A stretch of DNA of 39,813 nucleotides from Dehalococcoidales bacterium (GCA_009937255.1 JAACCT010000005.1:1-39813), one strand, 5' to 3'; numbered from the stretch's first letter, positions 9,745 through 22,905 are shown. A program made the numbers and translations. Notes: generated from the letters alone by a model not told the origin.

Positions 9745-10971
9745 ATGGATTCTGGACATACCGCTTGGATGCTGACTGCGTCAGCTCTAGTATTTTTTAT
9801 GACTCCAGGCTTAGCTTTTTTCTATGGAGGATTAGTAAGAGCTAAGAGTTTAGTAAACACAATTATGCTTAGTTTTCTAACTATAGGAGTAGTAACAATA
9901 GTTTGGACTTTATGGGGTTATAGTCTTGCTTACGGAAACGGAGAATTAATACCTAATTTTATAGGAGATTTTTCTTTATTAGGATTAGTTGGAATAAATA
10001 CATTTGCATCAGAAGGTGAGGCGATTACTCCTTTATATGATGTATTATTTCAAATGATGTTTGCCATTATTACTCCAGCTCTAATAACAGGAGCCTTTGT
10101 TGAGAGATTTAAGTTTACAACATATTTAATCTTTACAGTAATTTGGGTTACTTTAGTTTATGCTCCAGTTGCTCATTGGGTATGGGGTGGAGGATGGATA
10201 GGAGCTGATGGTGCTGGTGCCCTAGATTTTGCTGGAGGAACTGTTATTCATATTAATGCAGGTGCTGCAGCTATAGCAGCAGCTCTTTTAGTAGGTAAAA
10301 GAAGAAATCCTGGACTTCAGCCTAATAATGTACCCTATGTTCTTCTTGGAGCATCGATACTATGGTTTGGATGGTTTGGATTTAATGGAGGATCAGCATT
10401 AGCTGCAGACAGCTATGCTATAAATGCAATGCTTGTAACACAAATCGCTGCCGCAACTGCAGCAACTGTGTGGGGATTAGTTGGTTTATGTAGTACTGGA
10501 AAAATAAGTGGAGTAGGAGTTGCAACAGGAGCTGTAGCTGGGTTAGTTGCAATAACTCCTGCAGCTGGAGCTGTTAATGCCTTAGGAGCTTTAGCAATAG
10601 GATTTGGGGCTGGCTTAATTTGTTATTTTGCAGTTGAACTTCTACACAAAACTAAAATGGATGATGCATTAGATGTTTTTGCTGTTCATGGTGTTGGTGG
10701 TTTATGGGGTTGTATAGCTACAGGAATCTTTGCTATTGAAAGTATTGCTGGAGTTAAAGGTTTGGTTGAAGGTAGTGCATCACAAGTTTGGATTCAGATT
10801 TATACAGCAGGTGGAACATTAATTTATTCTTTTGTTGTTTCTTTTATTATTTTATTTGTTTTAGATAAAATACCAGGCTTGGGTTTAAGAGTTTCAGAAT
10901 CATCTGAAAATCAAGGTCTTGATCTAGCTGAACATGGAGAACAGGCAACAATTGATGATGGAGCAAATTAA
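9745..10971 (+). CDS. amtB: Ammonium transporter
   Basis: MLTASALVFFMTPGLAFFYGGLVRAKS; AHWVWGGGWIG; DFAGGTVIHINAGAAAIAAALLVGKR; DDALDVFAVHGVGGLWG. Confidence 0.97.
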   Translation: MDSGHTAWMLTASALVFFMTPGLAFFYGGLVRAKSLVNTIMLSFLTIGVVTIVWTLWGYSLAYGNGELIPNFIGDFSLLGLVGINTFASEGEAITPLYDVLFQMMFAIITPALITGAFVERFKFTTYLIFTVIWVTLVYAPVAHWVWGGGWIGADGAGALDFAGGTVIHINAGAAAIAAALLVGKRRNPGLQPNNVPYVLLGASILWFGWFGFNGGSALAADSYAINAMLVTQIAAATAATVWGLVGLCSTGKISGVGVATGAVAGLVAITPAAGAVNALGALAIGFGAGLICYFAVELLHKTKMDDALDVFAVHGVGGLWGCIATGIFAIESIAGVKGLVEGSASQVWIQIYTAGGTLIYSFVVSFIILFVLDKIPGLGLRVSESSENQGLDLAEHGEQATIDDGAN

Positions 10972-11002
10972 ATTTTTATAATCTTAAAAAAGGAAGTAAA
11001 AA

Positions 11003-11356
11003 ATGATAAGAATAGATGCAGTAATTCGACCAGAAAGAGTAAATCTTGTTTTGGATGCTATGTCTGAAGCTGGATGTACAGGTTTTACTTATAGCAATGT
11101 TAGTGGAAGAGGAACTCAAGAAGGAGTTGAAGTATTTACAGGAAGAGGAAGTTCTACAGCAAATAGAGTTTCTTTACCTAAAGTTTTAATTACTACTGTG
11201 ACGGAGAAGTCAAAACAACAAAAAGTAATTGACTCAATAATATCTTCTGCTAAAACGAGTGAATCTGGAGATATAGGAGATGGAAAAATTTTCATTTCTG
11301 AAATAACTGAAGTAATACGAGTCAGAACTGGTGAGACAGGGAATAAAGCTATTTAG
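11003..11356 (+). CDS. glnB: P-II family nitrogen regulator with atypical T-loop
   Basis: MIRIDAVIRPERVNLVLDAMSEAGCTGFTYSNVSGRGTQ...; DGKIFISEITEVIRVRTGETGNKAI; directly downstream of amtB. Confidence 0.92.
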   Translation: MIRIDAVIRPERVNLVLDAMSEAGCTGFTYSNVSGRGTQEGVEVFTGRGSSTANRVSLPKVLITTVTEKSKQQKVIDSIISSAKTSESGDIGDGKIFISEITEVIRVRTGETGNKAI

Positions 11357-11364
11357 TTGATAAT

Positions 11365-11410
11365 CTACAGGTATATTTTTTTTAGTATGCCTGTAGGTTT
11401 CTAAATAATT
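11365..11410 (+). terminator. Hairpin terminator candidate after glnB
   Basis: CTACAGG (11365-11371) / CCTGTAG (11390-11396) inverted repeat followed by GTTT; T-tract weak. Confidence 0.45.
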
Positions 11411-11500
11411 ATTAATAATTATTTTTTATACATACTTTAATAGATAACTTTATTGTCGTGTAATAATATTATTTTGATAGAATTAAATTTCATATAAGTT

Positions 11501-11577
11501 AGGAGCGTAGCTCAGTTGGCTAGAGCGCTGGTCTCCAAAACCAGAGGTCGGGGGTTCGACTCCTCCCGCTCCTGCCA
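11501..11577 (+). tRNA. tRNA-Trp(CCA)
   Basis: AGGAGCG...CGCTCCT acceptor, GCCA 3' end encoded, anticodon loop CTCCAAA, TTCGA T-loop. Confidence 0.95.
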
Positions 11578-11581
11578 TAAT

Positions 11582-11667
11582 GCCGGGGTGCTGAAATGGT
11601 AGACAGGCTACGTTGAGGGCGTAGTGTCCTTACGGACGTGGGAGTTCGACTCTCCCCCTCGGCACCA
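11582..11667 (+). tRNA. tRNA-Leu(GAG)
   Basis: GCCGGGG/CCTCGGC acceptor, anticodon arm CTACG-TTGAGGG-CGTAG, long variable arm TGTCCTTACGGACG, ACCA end. Confidence 0.95.
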
Positions 11668-11713
11668 TTATTTTAATTTTTTTTGATAAAATAATTTAAG
11701 TTATACTTTTTTT

Positions 11714-11789
11714 GGCGACGTGGCGAAGTGGCTAACGCAGTGGTTTGCAAAACCTCCATTCATGGGTTCGAATCCCATCGTCGCCTCCA
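11714..11789 (+). tRNA. tRNA-Cys(GCA)
   Basis: GGCGACG/CGTCGCC acceptor, loop TTGCAAA, U73 discriminator, encoded CCA. Confidence 0.93.
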
Positions 11790-11978
11790 AAAATTAGAAA
11801 AAATTTATCTAAAATGTTATATAAAATTTTTATTGATCCTGATTTAATTCTTAATTATTCTAGCTTGTTCTGATATTGATACTACCAGTGATGTTTATAC
11901 TCAAAAAATATTAACATTTCACACAAAGAATAAAAAAATAAAAATAACTGAAGACTTTTCTTAATAAATATTTAGAAT

Positions 11979-12992
11979 TTATATTTTTTGAACTTTATTA
12001 AAGACTTGAATCCTGTGCCTACTACTATCAACAATGAGTAATTTTTCTTTATGAAAAGACAGGGAAGTGGGACACCAAAAAAGCTTTTCTACATGTGAAG
12101 ATTCAGTAAAAGGATCATCTTCAAAGCTTTCTAATTCAAAAACTAGATTCGCTTTTAATCTAGCTTCTTTTTCTTGTACATTAGTATCTAAAAAATCTTG
12201 AGCCCATTTAGATAAAGTTGCTTCTCCTCTGTTAGAGCACAAAAAATTTCCTTTATTATCAAAAACCTTTAATTTATGATTACCCCAATCAGAAATATAT
12301 ATATAACCTAAATCATCAATAGCACAAGACGATGGATGAAGAAGATTTTTCTCGTTATTTCCCTTTGCTCCTATGGTCCTGATAAATTCACCACTTGTTG
12401 AAAATTCTTGTATTCTATGATTACCCCAATCAGAAATATATAAACTATCATCTGAATGATGAGTTATTCCCCAAGGTAAATTTAATTTACCTTCTGATTC
12501 TCCCTCAGAGGAAAATTGACGAATATAATTTCCATCTTCATCAAATACTTGAATCCTCCCATTTTTATGATCAACTACGTATAATTGGTTATTATCATCA
12601 AAAACCAAACCATTGGGGCCATCAAATTCACCTTCAGAATTTCCGAATTTTCCAAAAGAAGAAATCAAATCACCCTCAGTACTCATTATTGTTATTTTAT
12701 TTAAGTATTCATCAGAGACATAAATTTTATCTTTATTACTAATTGCAATCGAAGATGGCCATATAAATTGTCCGTCTTTATCTCCAAAAGAAGCAAAAGT
12801 TCCATAATATTCTTCTTCCATGTCCATCACAGTAATCCTTGCTCCTCTAGGATCATAATCATGACCTCTACCCAGAACATATATCCTATCATTACTGTCA
12901 AAAGCTAAATCAAAAGGATAATAGAAACCTCTACCTTGCATGGCAGCTAGTCCCATTGTTTTTTTTGTTTTAATTTCAAATGAAGTGGTCAT
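11979..12992 (-). CDS. NHL-repeat beta-propeller protein
   Basis: Repeats such as LYISDWGNHRIQEFSTSGEFIRTIGAKG, IYISDWGNHKLKVFDNKGNFL and LYVVDHKNGRIQVFDEDGNYIRQF; likely start MTTSFEIK (ATG at 12992) just after the DUF1800 stop, rather than the ORF-track start. Confidence 0.87.
   Translation of the reverse strand: MTTSFEIKTKKTMGLAAMQGRGFYYPFDLAFDSNDRIYVLGRGHDYDPRGARITVMDMEEEYYGTFASFGDKDGQFIWPSSIAISNKDKIYVSDEYLNKITIMSTEGDLISSFGKFGNSEGEFDGPNGLVFDDNNQLYVVDHKNGRIQVFDEDGNYIRQFSSEGESEGKLNLPWGITHHSDDSLYISDWGNHRIQEFSTSGEFIRTIGAKGNNEKNLLHPSSCAIDDLGYIYISDWGNHKLKVFDNKGNFLCSNRGEATLSKWAQDFLDTNVQEKEARLKANLVFELESFEDDPFTESSHVEKLFWCPTSLSFHKEKLLIVDSSRHRIQVFNKVQKI
12275..12442 (-). repeat. 27-bp exact direct repeat pair inside the NHL gene
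   Basis: TATGATTACCCCAATCAGAAATATATA at 12275-12301 and 12416-12442; offset 141 bp = 47 codons (one NHL blade). Confidence 0.9.
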
Positions 12993-12993
12993 A

Positions 12994-14415
12994 TTATGCT
13001 CTCTGAAACTCAGGCATTGCACCTATTAATTGTAATAATTCTGACATGTTCTCATCATTTAATGATTCTAAAGAATTAATTTTTGAATCAATAAAATCTT
13101 TAAGAGTATCTTTAGTTGTTTTTGAAATAATAATTGAACCTAATTCTTCTAAAATATTTTCTATCAAAAAATCAGTAGAATCTTGATTTGAAATATTTGA
13201 TTTAACATTATCTATTATTTTTCTTATACCAGAATTATTAACATTTCCTAATTTTGAAGAAGAAAAATTAACTCTTTCAACTACAGTTCCTGAGTCTAAC
13301 CACTCTGTACCCCAGTGCCATCCTTCAACAGATGGAGGATTCATTGCATGTTGACCCATAAAAGAAGTATGTGAATTAGCTGAAGATTGTTGTTTGTCTG
13401 GTCTTTCAAATTCTTTAGTTATACGTAATGTACCAGCGACTAACTCTATTGGACTCTTGACCCTTTTATTCCATACTTTCTCAGATTTAAAAAATTCAGA
13501 TTTAAACAAAAATCTCAACATTTCTTTAATGTTATATCCTGTGTCAAAATATACTTCAGATAATAACTCTATAGCTTGAGGATTATTTGGTTCTTTATAA
13601 GGCCATTCAGGCACCGGAGGCTCATCCTCTACAAAAAAGCTATACATATGCCTTGATATAAATTTTGCCGTTGCTTTTTGTTTACATATGATATCAATTA
13701 TGTCTTCACCATTGAAAAACCCTTTTTCTCCTAGGAATATTTTTTCATCTCCATCATGATCATCTTCTTTATACTCAAAATGCATTGCTAATCTACCATA
13801 TGGCCAAACAGAATCTCTTTGTGATTTTGTAGTCATATAGTCTTTATTTGCAATAGTCCATCCTGTAAAAGCTCTTGATGCTTCCTTAATATCTTTCTCA
13901 GTATAATTACCTGTTCCCATAGAAAATAATTCTAGTAATTCTCTTCCATAATTTTCGTTTACTGCTCCCTTATGACTTTCACAATTATCAAGCCAAATGA
14001 TCATTGCAGGATCTTTAGATAATTGAATAAGTAAATCTCTATAATTACCTAGCCCAAATTTTGAGAACATTTTTATTTGGTCGTGCAGTACAATTCCATT
14101 AGCTAATTTAGCGTATCCTGTAGCAAAAATACCATGCCAAAAAAGAGAAATTTTTTCCTTAAATGGAGAGTCACTCCAAATCATCTTATAAAGCCAAGAT
14201 GCACCATTAGATGTATTTCCCATAGGTGATCCATAATCTGGTTGATATCTATTTATCAAATGCTTTGAAATCTCATAATTAGGTTCTGAATCTATAATAA
14301 GATCTACTTGATTATCGTAACCATTTTTTACATATTTTTCTAATTCATCCTTGCTAGAACCAAATCCTACTCTTCTCATTAAATGAGCCATAAGCATTAC
14401 ATCTTTATTTGACAT
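12994..14415 (-). CDS. DUF1800 family protein
   Basis: MAHLMRRVGFGSSKDELE...; FWHGIFATG; NENYGRELLELFSMGTGNYTEKDIKEASRAFTGWTI; HAMNPPSVEGWHWGTEWLDS. Confidence 0.9.
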   Translation of the reverse strand: MSNKDVMLMAHLMRRVGFGSSKDELEKYVKNGYDNQVDLIIDSEPNYEISKHLINRYQPDYGSPMGNTSNGASWLYKMIWSDSPFKEKISLFWHGIFATGYAKLANGIVLHDQIKMFSKFGLGNYRDLLIQLSKDPAMIIWLDNCESHKGAVNENYGRELLELFSMGTGNYTEKDIKEASRAFTGWTIANKDYMTTKSQRDSVWPYGRLAMHFEYKEDDHDGDEKIFLGEKGFFNGEDIIDIICKQKATAKFISRHMYSFFVEDEPPVPEWPYKEPNNPQAIELLSEVYFDTGYNIKEMLRFLFKSEFFKSEKVWNKRVKSPIELVAGTLRITKEFERPDKQQSSANSHTSFMGQHAMNPPSVEGWHWGTEWLDSGTVVERVNFSSSKLGNVNNSGIRKIIDNVKSNISNQDSTDFLIENILEELGSIIISKTTKDTLKDFIDSKINSLESLNDENMSELLQLIGAMPEFQRA

Positions 14416-14418
14416 ATA

Positions 14419-15576
14419 TTATGTTCCTTTTTTTATAAAATTAAATTTCTCGTAGTTTTTTCCTAGTATTGGGACTGAATCTATACCCATCCAGTTATCT
14501 AATAGGGTTGCATAAGTAGATCTGAAGTCATTATTATATTTCATATCTCCTTCTATTTGTTCAGAAAGTTCTAAAGAAGGCTGCTCTCCATAGAATCCAC
14601 CATTAACAGATCCCCCTAAAACAAAGGCAACTCCTCCTGAACCATGATCCGTTCCTGATCCGTTATCTTCAATTCTTCTACCAAATTCAGAAAAAAGTAA
14701 AACAGTAACATCATCTTCTTTATCATGTTCTTTTAAATCTTCATAAAAATCACCTAATGCATCAGAAAGATCTTTCCAAAGTTTTGCATGATTAAATAAT
14801 TCTCCTGCATGTGTATCAAAACTTCCATGCTGAGCATAATAAATTTTTGTTCCGACATCAGCAAAAATTACTTTGGCAATATCTTTTAAGTTATTAGAAA
14901 TAGGGTTATCTGCATATTCAATAGATGATGAATATTTCGAGTTAGCTCCACTTAAAATATCAGCTCCGTTCATTGCACTTACACCATTTTCTCCAAGTGC
15001 TTCTAAAATTGCATCACGTCCTTGATTTGGACCATACATTCTAGAAAAATAACTTAACGCATCGTGTCTTTGTGATTTCCCTTTAATATCAGGCATTAAT
15101 CCATATGTTTCTAAATCTCCTACTGAAGCAACTGGAACATCTTTACAAACTAAAGCTCTTGGCAAACCTCTACCAAAATTAACTGCAGTTACAACATTAT
15201 TATGACTTGGATCAATTTCTCTAATAGTTCTTCCTAACCATCCATCAGGAGCTATACTTTCTGATTCAGCTGTATGCCATATGTCCATTGAACGAAAGTG
15301 TGATCGATTTGGTACAGGGTATCCAATGCCATTAATTACTGCAACCTTATTTTGATCCCATAAATTTTTAATAGCCCCCATTTCAGGATGAAATCCTAAA
15401 GAACCATCTATATCTAAAATTTCTTTTTCAGTAAGATGTATTGCAGATCTAGAATCATGGTAAATACCATTATTGTAAGGAACGATGGTATTCATAGCAT
15501 CATTACCACCAGAAAGTTGTATTACTACCAATGATTTATCTTTTTTATCTTTCAACAATTCCTCCAACCAGTACAT
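14419..15576 (-). CDS. DUF1501 family protein without an apparent Tat/Sec leader
   Basis: LVVIQLSGGNDAMNTIVPYNN; SRSAIHLTE; LGFHPEMGAIKNLW; FSEFGRRIEDNGSGTDHGSGGVAFVLGGSVNGG. Confidence 0.92.
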   Translation of the reverse strand: MYWLEELLKDKKDKSLVVIQLSGGNDAMNTIVPYNNGIYHDSRSAIHLTEKEILDIDGSLGFHPEMGAIKNLWDQNKVAVINGIGYPVPNRSHFRSMDIWHTAESESIAPDGWLGRTIREIDPSHNNVVTAVNFGRGLPRALVCKDVPVASVGDLETYGLMPDIKGKSQRHDALSYFSRMYGPNQGRDAILEALGENGVSAMNGADILSGANSKYSSSIEYADNPISNNLKDIAKVIFADVGTKIYYAQHGSFDTHAGELFNHAKLWKDLSDALGDFYEDLKEHDKEDDVTVLLFSEFGRRIEDNGSGTDHGSGGVAFVLGGSVNGGFYGEQPSLELSEQIEGDMKYNNDFRSTYATLLDNWMGIDSVPILGKNYEKFNFIKKGT

Positions 15577-15682
15577 CTTATTTAAAACTAAATGATAAAT
15601 AAAATTATGATGTTTTACTGTAAATAATAGCTATTTTTAAGAATTTATAGAGCTAATTTTTTAATATTTAAAATAAATCATA

Positions 15683-15769
15683 TGGTGCCGAGGGGGAGAC
15701 TCGAACTCCCACGTCCTTTTGGGACAACAGATTTGAAGTCTGGCGCGTCTACCATTCCGCCACCCCGGC
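15683..15769 (-). tRNA. Leucine-type (type II) tRNA with UCA anticodon (UGA decoding)
   Basis: RC: GCCGGGGTGGCGGAATGGTAGACGCGCCAGACTTCAAATCTGTTGTCCCAAAAGGACGTGGGAGTTCGAGTCTCCCCCTCGGCACCA; 7-bp acceptor, 3-bp D stem, loop CTTCAAA (U33-UCA), A73, encoded CCA; acceptor stem identical to tRNA-Leu(GAG) at 11582. Confidence 0.88.
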
Positions 15770-15856
15770 ATATTGAGGATTATCTATTTATTATACTGAA
15801 ACATAGACTTACTAAACGTTGAAATAATAATAATTTTTATTTTTATAAAATTAATA

Positions 15857-17266
15857 TTATGAATAATCATGAAAAAACTTTTGACTTAAATTATTTATTT
15901 TTTCTAATTCGTCTTTAGACTTTGCTTCGTTATATATTCTAATCAGAGGTTCTGTACCCGATAATCTAGTTAATATCCAAGAACCATTATCAAAGAAAAG
16001 TTTTTTCCCATCACTTTTATCAATTTTAATAATTTTTGAGTAATTAGAAAAAAAGACTTCCATATTTTTTATTTTTTCTTCTATTGATATTTTATTTGAT
16101 AGTGAAAAATTAATATCAATTCTATTGAAAAATCTTTTATTATGTTTTTGATAAATTTTATCTAATAGAATTTTAGGAGAATTTTTATTTAAAACCATAC
16201 ATTCTAGGTATAATAATGCTGATAGAACCCCATCTTTGTCAGCAACATGATTAGATAAAGAATATCCACCACTTTCTTCACCTGCAAAAATTACTTCATT
16301 ATTTTCTAAAAGAGGTGCTAAATATTTGAATCCTACTTTTGTACGAATAAGTTTTGATTTATATTCTTTACACACATCATCTATTATTGATGACATAGAA
16401 ATGGTAGTTGCTATTGATTTACCTTTGTTTTTATAGAGAATATGGTTACTTAATATTGCAAAAACTTCCGATGCTGTTTGAATACTTCCTTTTTCATCAA
16501 TTATTCCGAGTCTGTCACCATCTCCATCAAAAGCAATTCCTATGGATCTTTTATTATTCTTTATATCTTTTATTAATATTCCTAGATTTTTTTCTATAGG
16601 TTCTGGCTGAATCATACCTGGGAATTCTGGATCATATTTTTTTCTAATATTATTAATTTTTTTTCCTTCTAATATTTTTTCTAATAATCCAGATGAAGCT
16701 CCATGCATGTAATCAGCTGAAATGTTAATATCTGAATTTATTATTTTTTGAATATCAATAATTCGTTTAATAGAATTAATATATTCATTATTAATATCTA
16801 AATAATCTATATTAGTTTGTGAGTTATATTTTATAGATGTATTACTTTTTTCATAGAATCTTACTCTCTCTTCAATTTTTTCTATTTCATAATTATTAAA
16901 CCCTGTACCATTTTCTGACCTAACTTTAAAACCGTTCCATTCTTTTGAATTATGTGAAGCAGTTATTATCACTCCACCTATAATTGAAGAATTTTTTATA
17001 TAGTGGCTACAGACAGGTGTTGCTGTAGGATTGAGAGTAACTTTGACTTCTATATTATTTGATATTAATATTTTAGCTGAAATTAGAGCAAATTTTAATG
17101 AATCTTGCCTGGTATCATATCCAACTAGAATTGTTTTTTTATCAGGGTATTTTGAGTTAATATAATCTGAAAATGACTGAGCACATATCATTATATTTTC
17201 AGGAGAAAGTCCAGTTTTTGGAGTTGCTCTCCAACCGTCAGTTCCAAATTTTATTATATTTTTCAT
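15857..17266 (-). CDS. Phosphoglucomutase/phosphomannomutase (alpha-D-phosphohexomutase)
   Basis: KFGTDGWRA; GGVIITASHNSKEWNGFKV; IGIAFDGDGDRLGIID; FAGEESGGYSLSNH; RLSGTEPLIRIY. Confidence 0.95.
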   Translation of the reverse strand: MKNIIKFGTDGWRATPKTGLSPENIMICAQSFSDYINSKYPDKKTILVGYDTRQDSLKFALISAKILISNNIEVKVTLNPTATPVCSHYIKNSSIIGGVIITASHNSKEWNGFKVRSENGTGFNNYEIEKIEERVRFYEKSNTSIKYNSQTNIDYLDINNEYINSIKRIIDIQKIINSDINISADYMHGASSGLLEKILEGKKINNIRKKYDPEFPGMIQPEPIEKNLGILIKDIKNNKRSIGIAFDGDGDRLGIIDEKGSIQTASEVFAILSNHILYKNKGKSIATTISMSSIIDDVCKEYKSKLIRTKVGFKYLAPLLENNEVIFAGEESGGYSLSNHVADKDGVLSALLYLECMVLNKNSPKILLDKIYQKHNKRFFNRIDINFSLSNKISIEEKIKNMEVFFSNYSKIIKIDKSDGKKLFFDNGSWILTRLSGTEPLIRIYNEAKSKDELEKINNLSQKFFHDYS

Positions 17267-17283
17267 CTAAAATGATTTATAAA

Positions 17284-18471
17284 CTAAAATAAGCTTTCAA
17301 GCTCTTTGGCATAATTTACATTTTCCCAAGGTAGATCTAAATCTGATCTTCCAAAATGTCCATATGTTGAAGTTTGTTTAAAAATAGGATTTCTTAACCC
17401 TAGCCTTGATATGATAGCTGATGGTCTTAAGTCAAAAACTTTTCCTACAGCTTTTTCAATTAGTGAATCGTTGATTTTTCCAGTTCCAAAAGTGTTTATC
17501 ATGATTGAAACTGGTTCAGCTTTTCCTATTGCATATGATAACTGAACTTCAGCTTGTGAAGCTATTTTAGTTTCGACTATATTTTTTGCAATTTGCCTAG
17601 AAGCATATGCAGCAGATCTATCAACTTTAGTAGGGTCTTTTCCTGAAAATGCTCCTCCACCATGTTTAGCTGCTCCACCATAAGTATCTACAATTATTTT
17701 TCTTCCAGTTAATCCTGCGTCACCAACAGGACCTCCAATAACAAACCTACCGGAGGGATTAACATAAATATTAGTATTTTCATCTAACAAGTTTGAAGGA
17801 ATAACACTTTGAATCACATTTTTGTATAGATCAGCTTTCATCTGTTCGTTACTTACACCTGGGTCATGTTGGGTTGAAATAAGAACAGTATCTACTCTGA
17901 CTATCTTGTGATTTTCATCATACTCTAATGTAACTTGACTTTTAGAGTCGGGTCTAAGATAGTCTAATTTATTAGATTTTCTTATATCTCTTAATTCTTT
18001 TAACAAATTATGAGCTAAAGTTATTGCTAATGGCATTTTTTCGTCTGTTTCGTCACAAGCATAACCAAACATCATTCCTTGATCGCCTGCTCCTTCTTGA
18101 TTAGATGCAGTTTCTGAATTTGAGTCTCTATTTTCAAGTGAAACATCAACACCTTGTTTGATATCTTGAGATTGTTTACCAAGATAATTCAAAATTTTTA
18201 TATTTTCAGGAGTATAGCCATATTCTTCTTTGGTATAACCAATGTCAGCAATAGTTTTTTTTATAATACTTTCATAATCAATTTTTGCATTAGTAGTAAT
18301 TTCTCCAAATACCATAGCAAAACCTGTTCCAACAGCAGTTTCACAGGCTACTCTACTTAGCTTATCTTGCTTTAAACATTCATCTAAGACTGTGTCAGAT
18401 ATTTGATCACACATTTTATCAGGGTGACCTTCTGATACAGATTCAGATGTAAAAAGATAATTATTATTCAT
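17284..18471 (-). CDS. metK: S-adenosylmethionine synthetase
   Basis: [62 protein letters not shown]-track start 18492; the internal MNNNYLF start fits MetK better. Confidence 0.96.
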   Translation of the reverse strand: MNNNYLFTSESVSEGHPDKMCDQISDTVLDECLKQDKLSRVACETAVGTGFAMVFGEITTNAKIDYESIIKKTIADIGYTKEEYGYTPENIKILNYLGKQSQDIKQGVDVSLENRDSNSETASNQEGAGDQGMMFGYACDETDEKMPLAITLAHNLLKELRDIRKSNKLDYLRPDSKSQVTLEYDENHKIVRVDTVLISTQHDPGVSNEQMKADLYKNVIQSVIPSNLLDENTNIYVNPSGRFVIGGPVGDAGLTGRKIIVDTYGGAAKHGGGAFSGKDPTKVDRSAAYASRQIAKNIVETKIASQAEVQLSYAIGKAEPVSIMINTFGTGKINDSLIEKAVGKVFDLRPSAIISRLGLRNPIFKQTSTYGHFGRSDLDLPWENVNYAKELESLF

Positions 18472-18473
18472 AT

Positions 18474-20646
<2,173 letters not shown>

Positions 20647-20650
<4 letters not shown>

Positions 20651-21000
20651 TTATTTTTTCCAATCGATGATGGTAATCCTTTATTTATCCAAGTAGGAGT
20701 CCCATCTTCAATATTAAATAATCTTTCTGATTCTATTCCCAATGAACTTGCATATTCAGCAGCTAATCCACTTCTAGCGCCAACCGCACAAATAAATAAT
20801 AAGTTACCTGATTTTGGTAATTCATCAACTCTTTGTACGATTTCATCCACTGGAATCCATTTTGCATCTTTAACATGCCCGCCTTCATATTCATCTTCAT
20901 TTCTTACATCAATAACTAATGAATCACCATTACTTTGCATTTCATAGGCTTCTTCTGATGAAATTCTTGAGTAAGGTTCTCCAGGATTTATTTTTACCAT
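20647..21000 (-). CDS. Rhodanese-like domain protein
   Basis: LVIDVRNEDEYEGGHVKDAKWIPVDEI; LLFICAVGARSGLAAEYASSLGI. Confidence 0.88.
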
Positions 21001-21154
21001 GGTTTTTCCTCCTAAAAGTTTGCTACAATGTTAATTACGGCTTATTTTTACAACAATTCTAATATTTTATTTTTATTATTGTTATTTGACTAAGCCTTTG
21101 TTATCATTTTTTGTCTAAAGTTATTTTAATCTCTTCAGATTAATAATGATATCG

Positions 21155-21189
21155 CACTTTGAAAATTGAACAGTGAATGAAAAACCGTT
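21155..21189 (+). other. 5' arm of the 16S rRNA processing stem
   Basis: CACTTTGAAAATTGAACAGTGAATGAAAAACCG(TT) pairs with 22871-22905: 32 Watson-Crick plus one G:U over 33 bp, extendable by about two pairs. Confidence 0.9.
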
Positions 21190-21190
21190 T

Positions 21191-22696
<1,506 letters not shown>

Positions 22697-22870
22697 ATAA
22701 ATAAAACCTTTAATTAGGTTGTTATTATGGTCGGTTAGTGTATGTATTGAAAATTTTTGTTACTTGAGCGAGATTCTTTAAATGTAGAAGGGGCTCGTAA
22801 TAAACTTTTTGAATACTTATAAAAATGCACTAATGTTATAAGTACTTTAAGTACAAACTGAACAAATTTT

Positions 22871-22905
22871 GACGGTTTTTCATTCACTGTTCAGTTTTCA
22901 AAGTG
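22871..22905 (+). other. 3' arm of the 16S rRNA processing stem
   Basis: CGGTTTTTCATTCACTGTTCAGTTTTCAAAGTG, near-perfect complement of 21155-21187. Confidence 0.9.

Noticed and set aside
12395-12742. 115-aa plus-strand ORF
   Set aside because: Antisense to the NHL repeats; low-complexity Tyr/His/Leu composition typical of shadow ORFs.
15683-15769. Reading the UCA tRNA as ordinary tRNA-Leu(CAA)
   Set aside because: Shifting the loop to TTCAAAT leaves the anticodon stem CAGAC/CTGTT mostly unpaired; the D-arm spacing fixes UCA as the anticodon.
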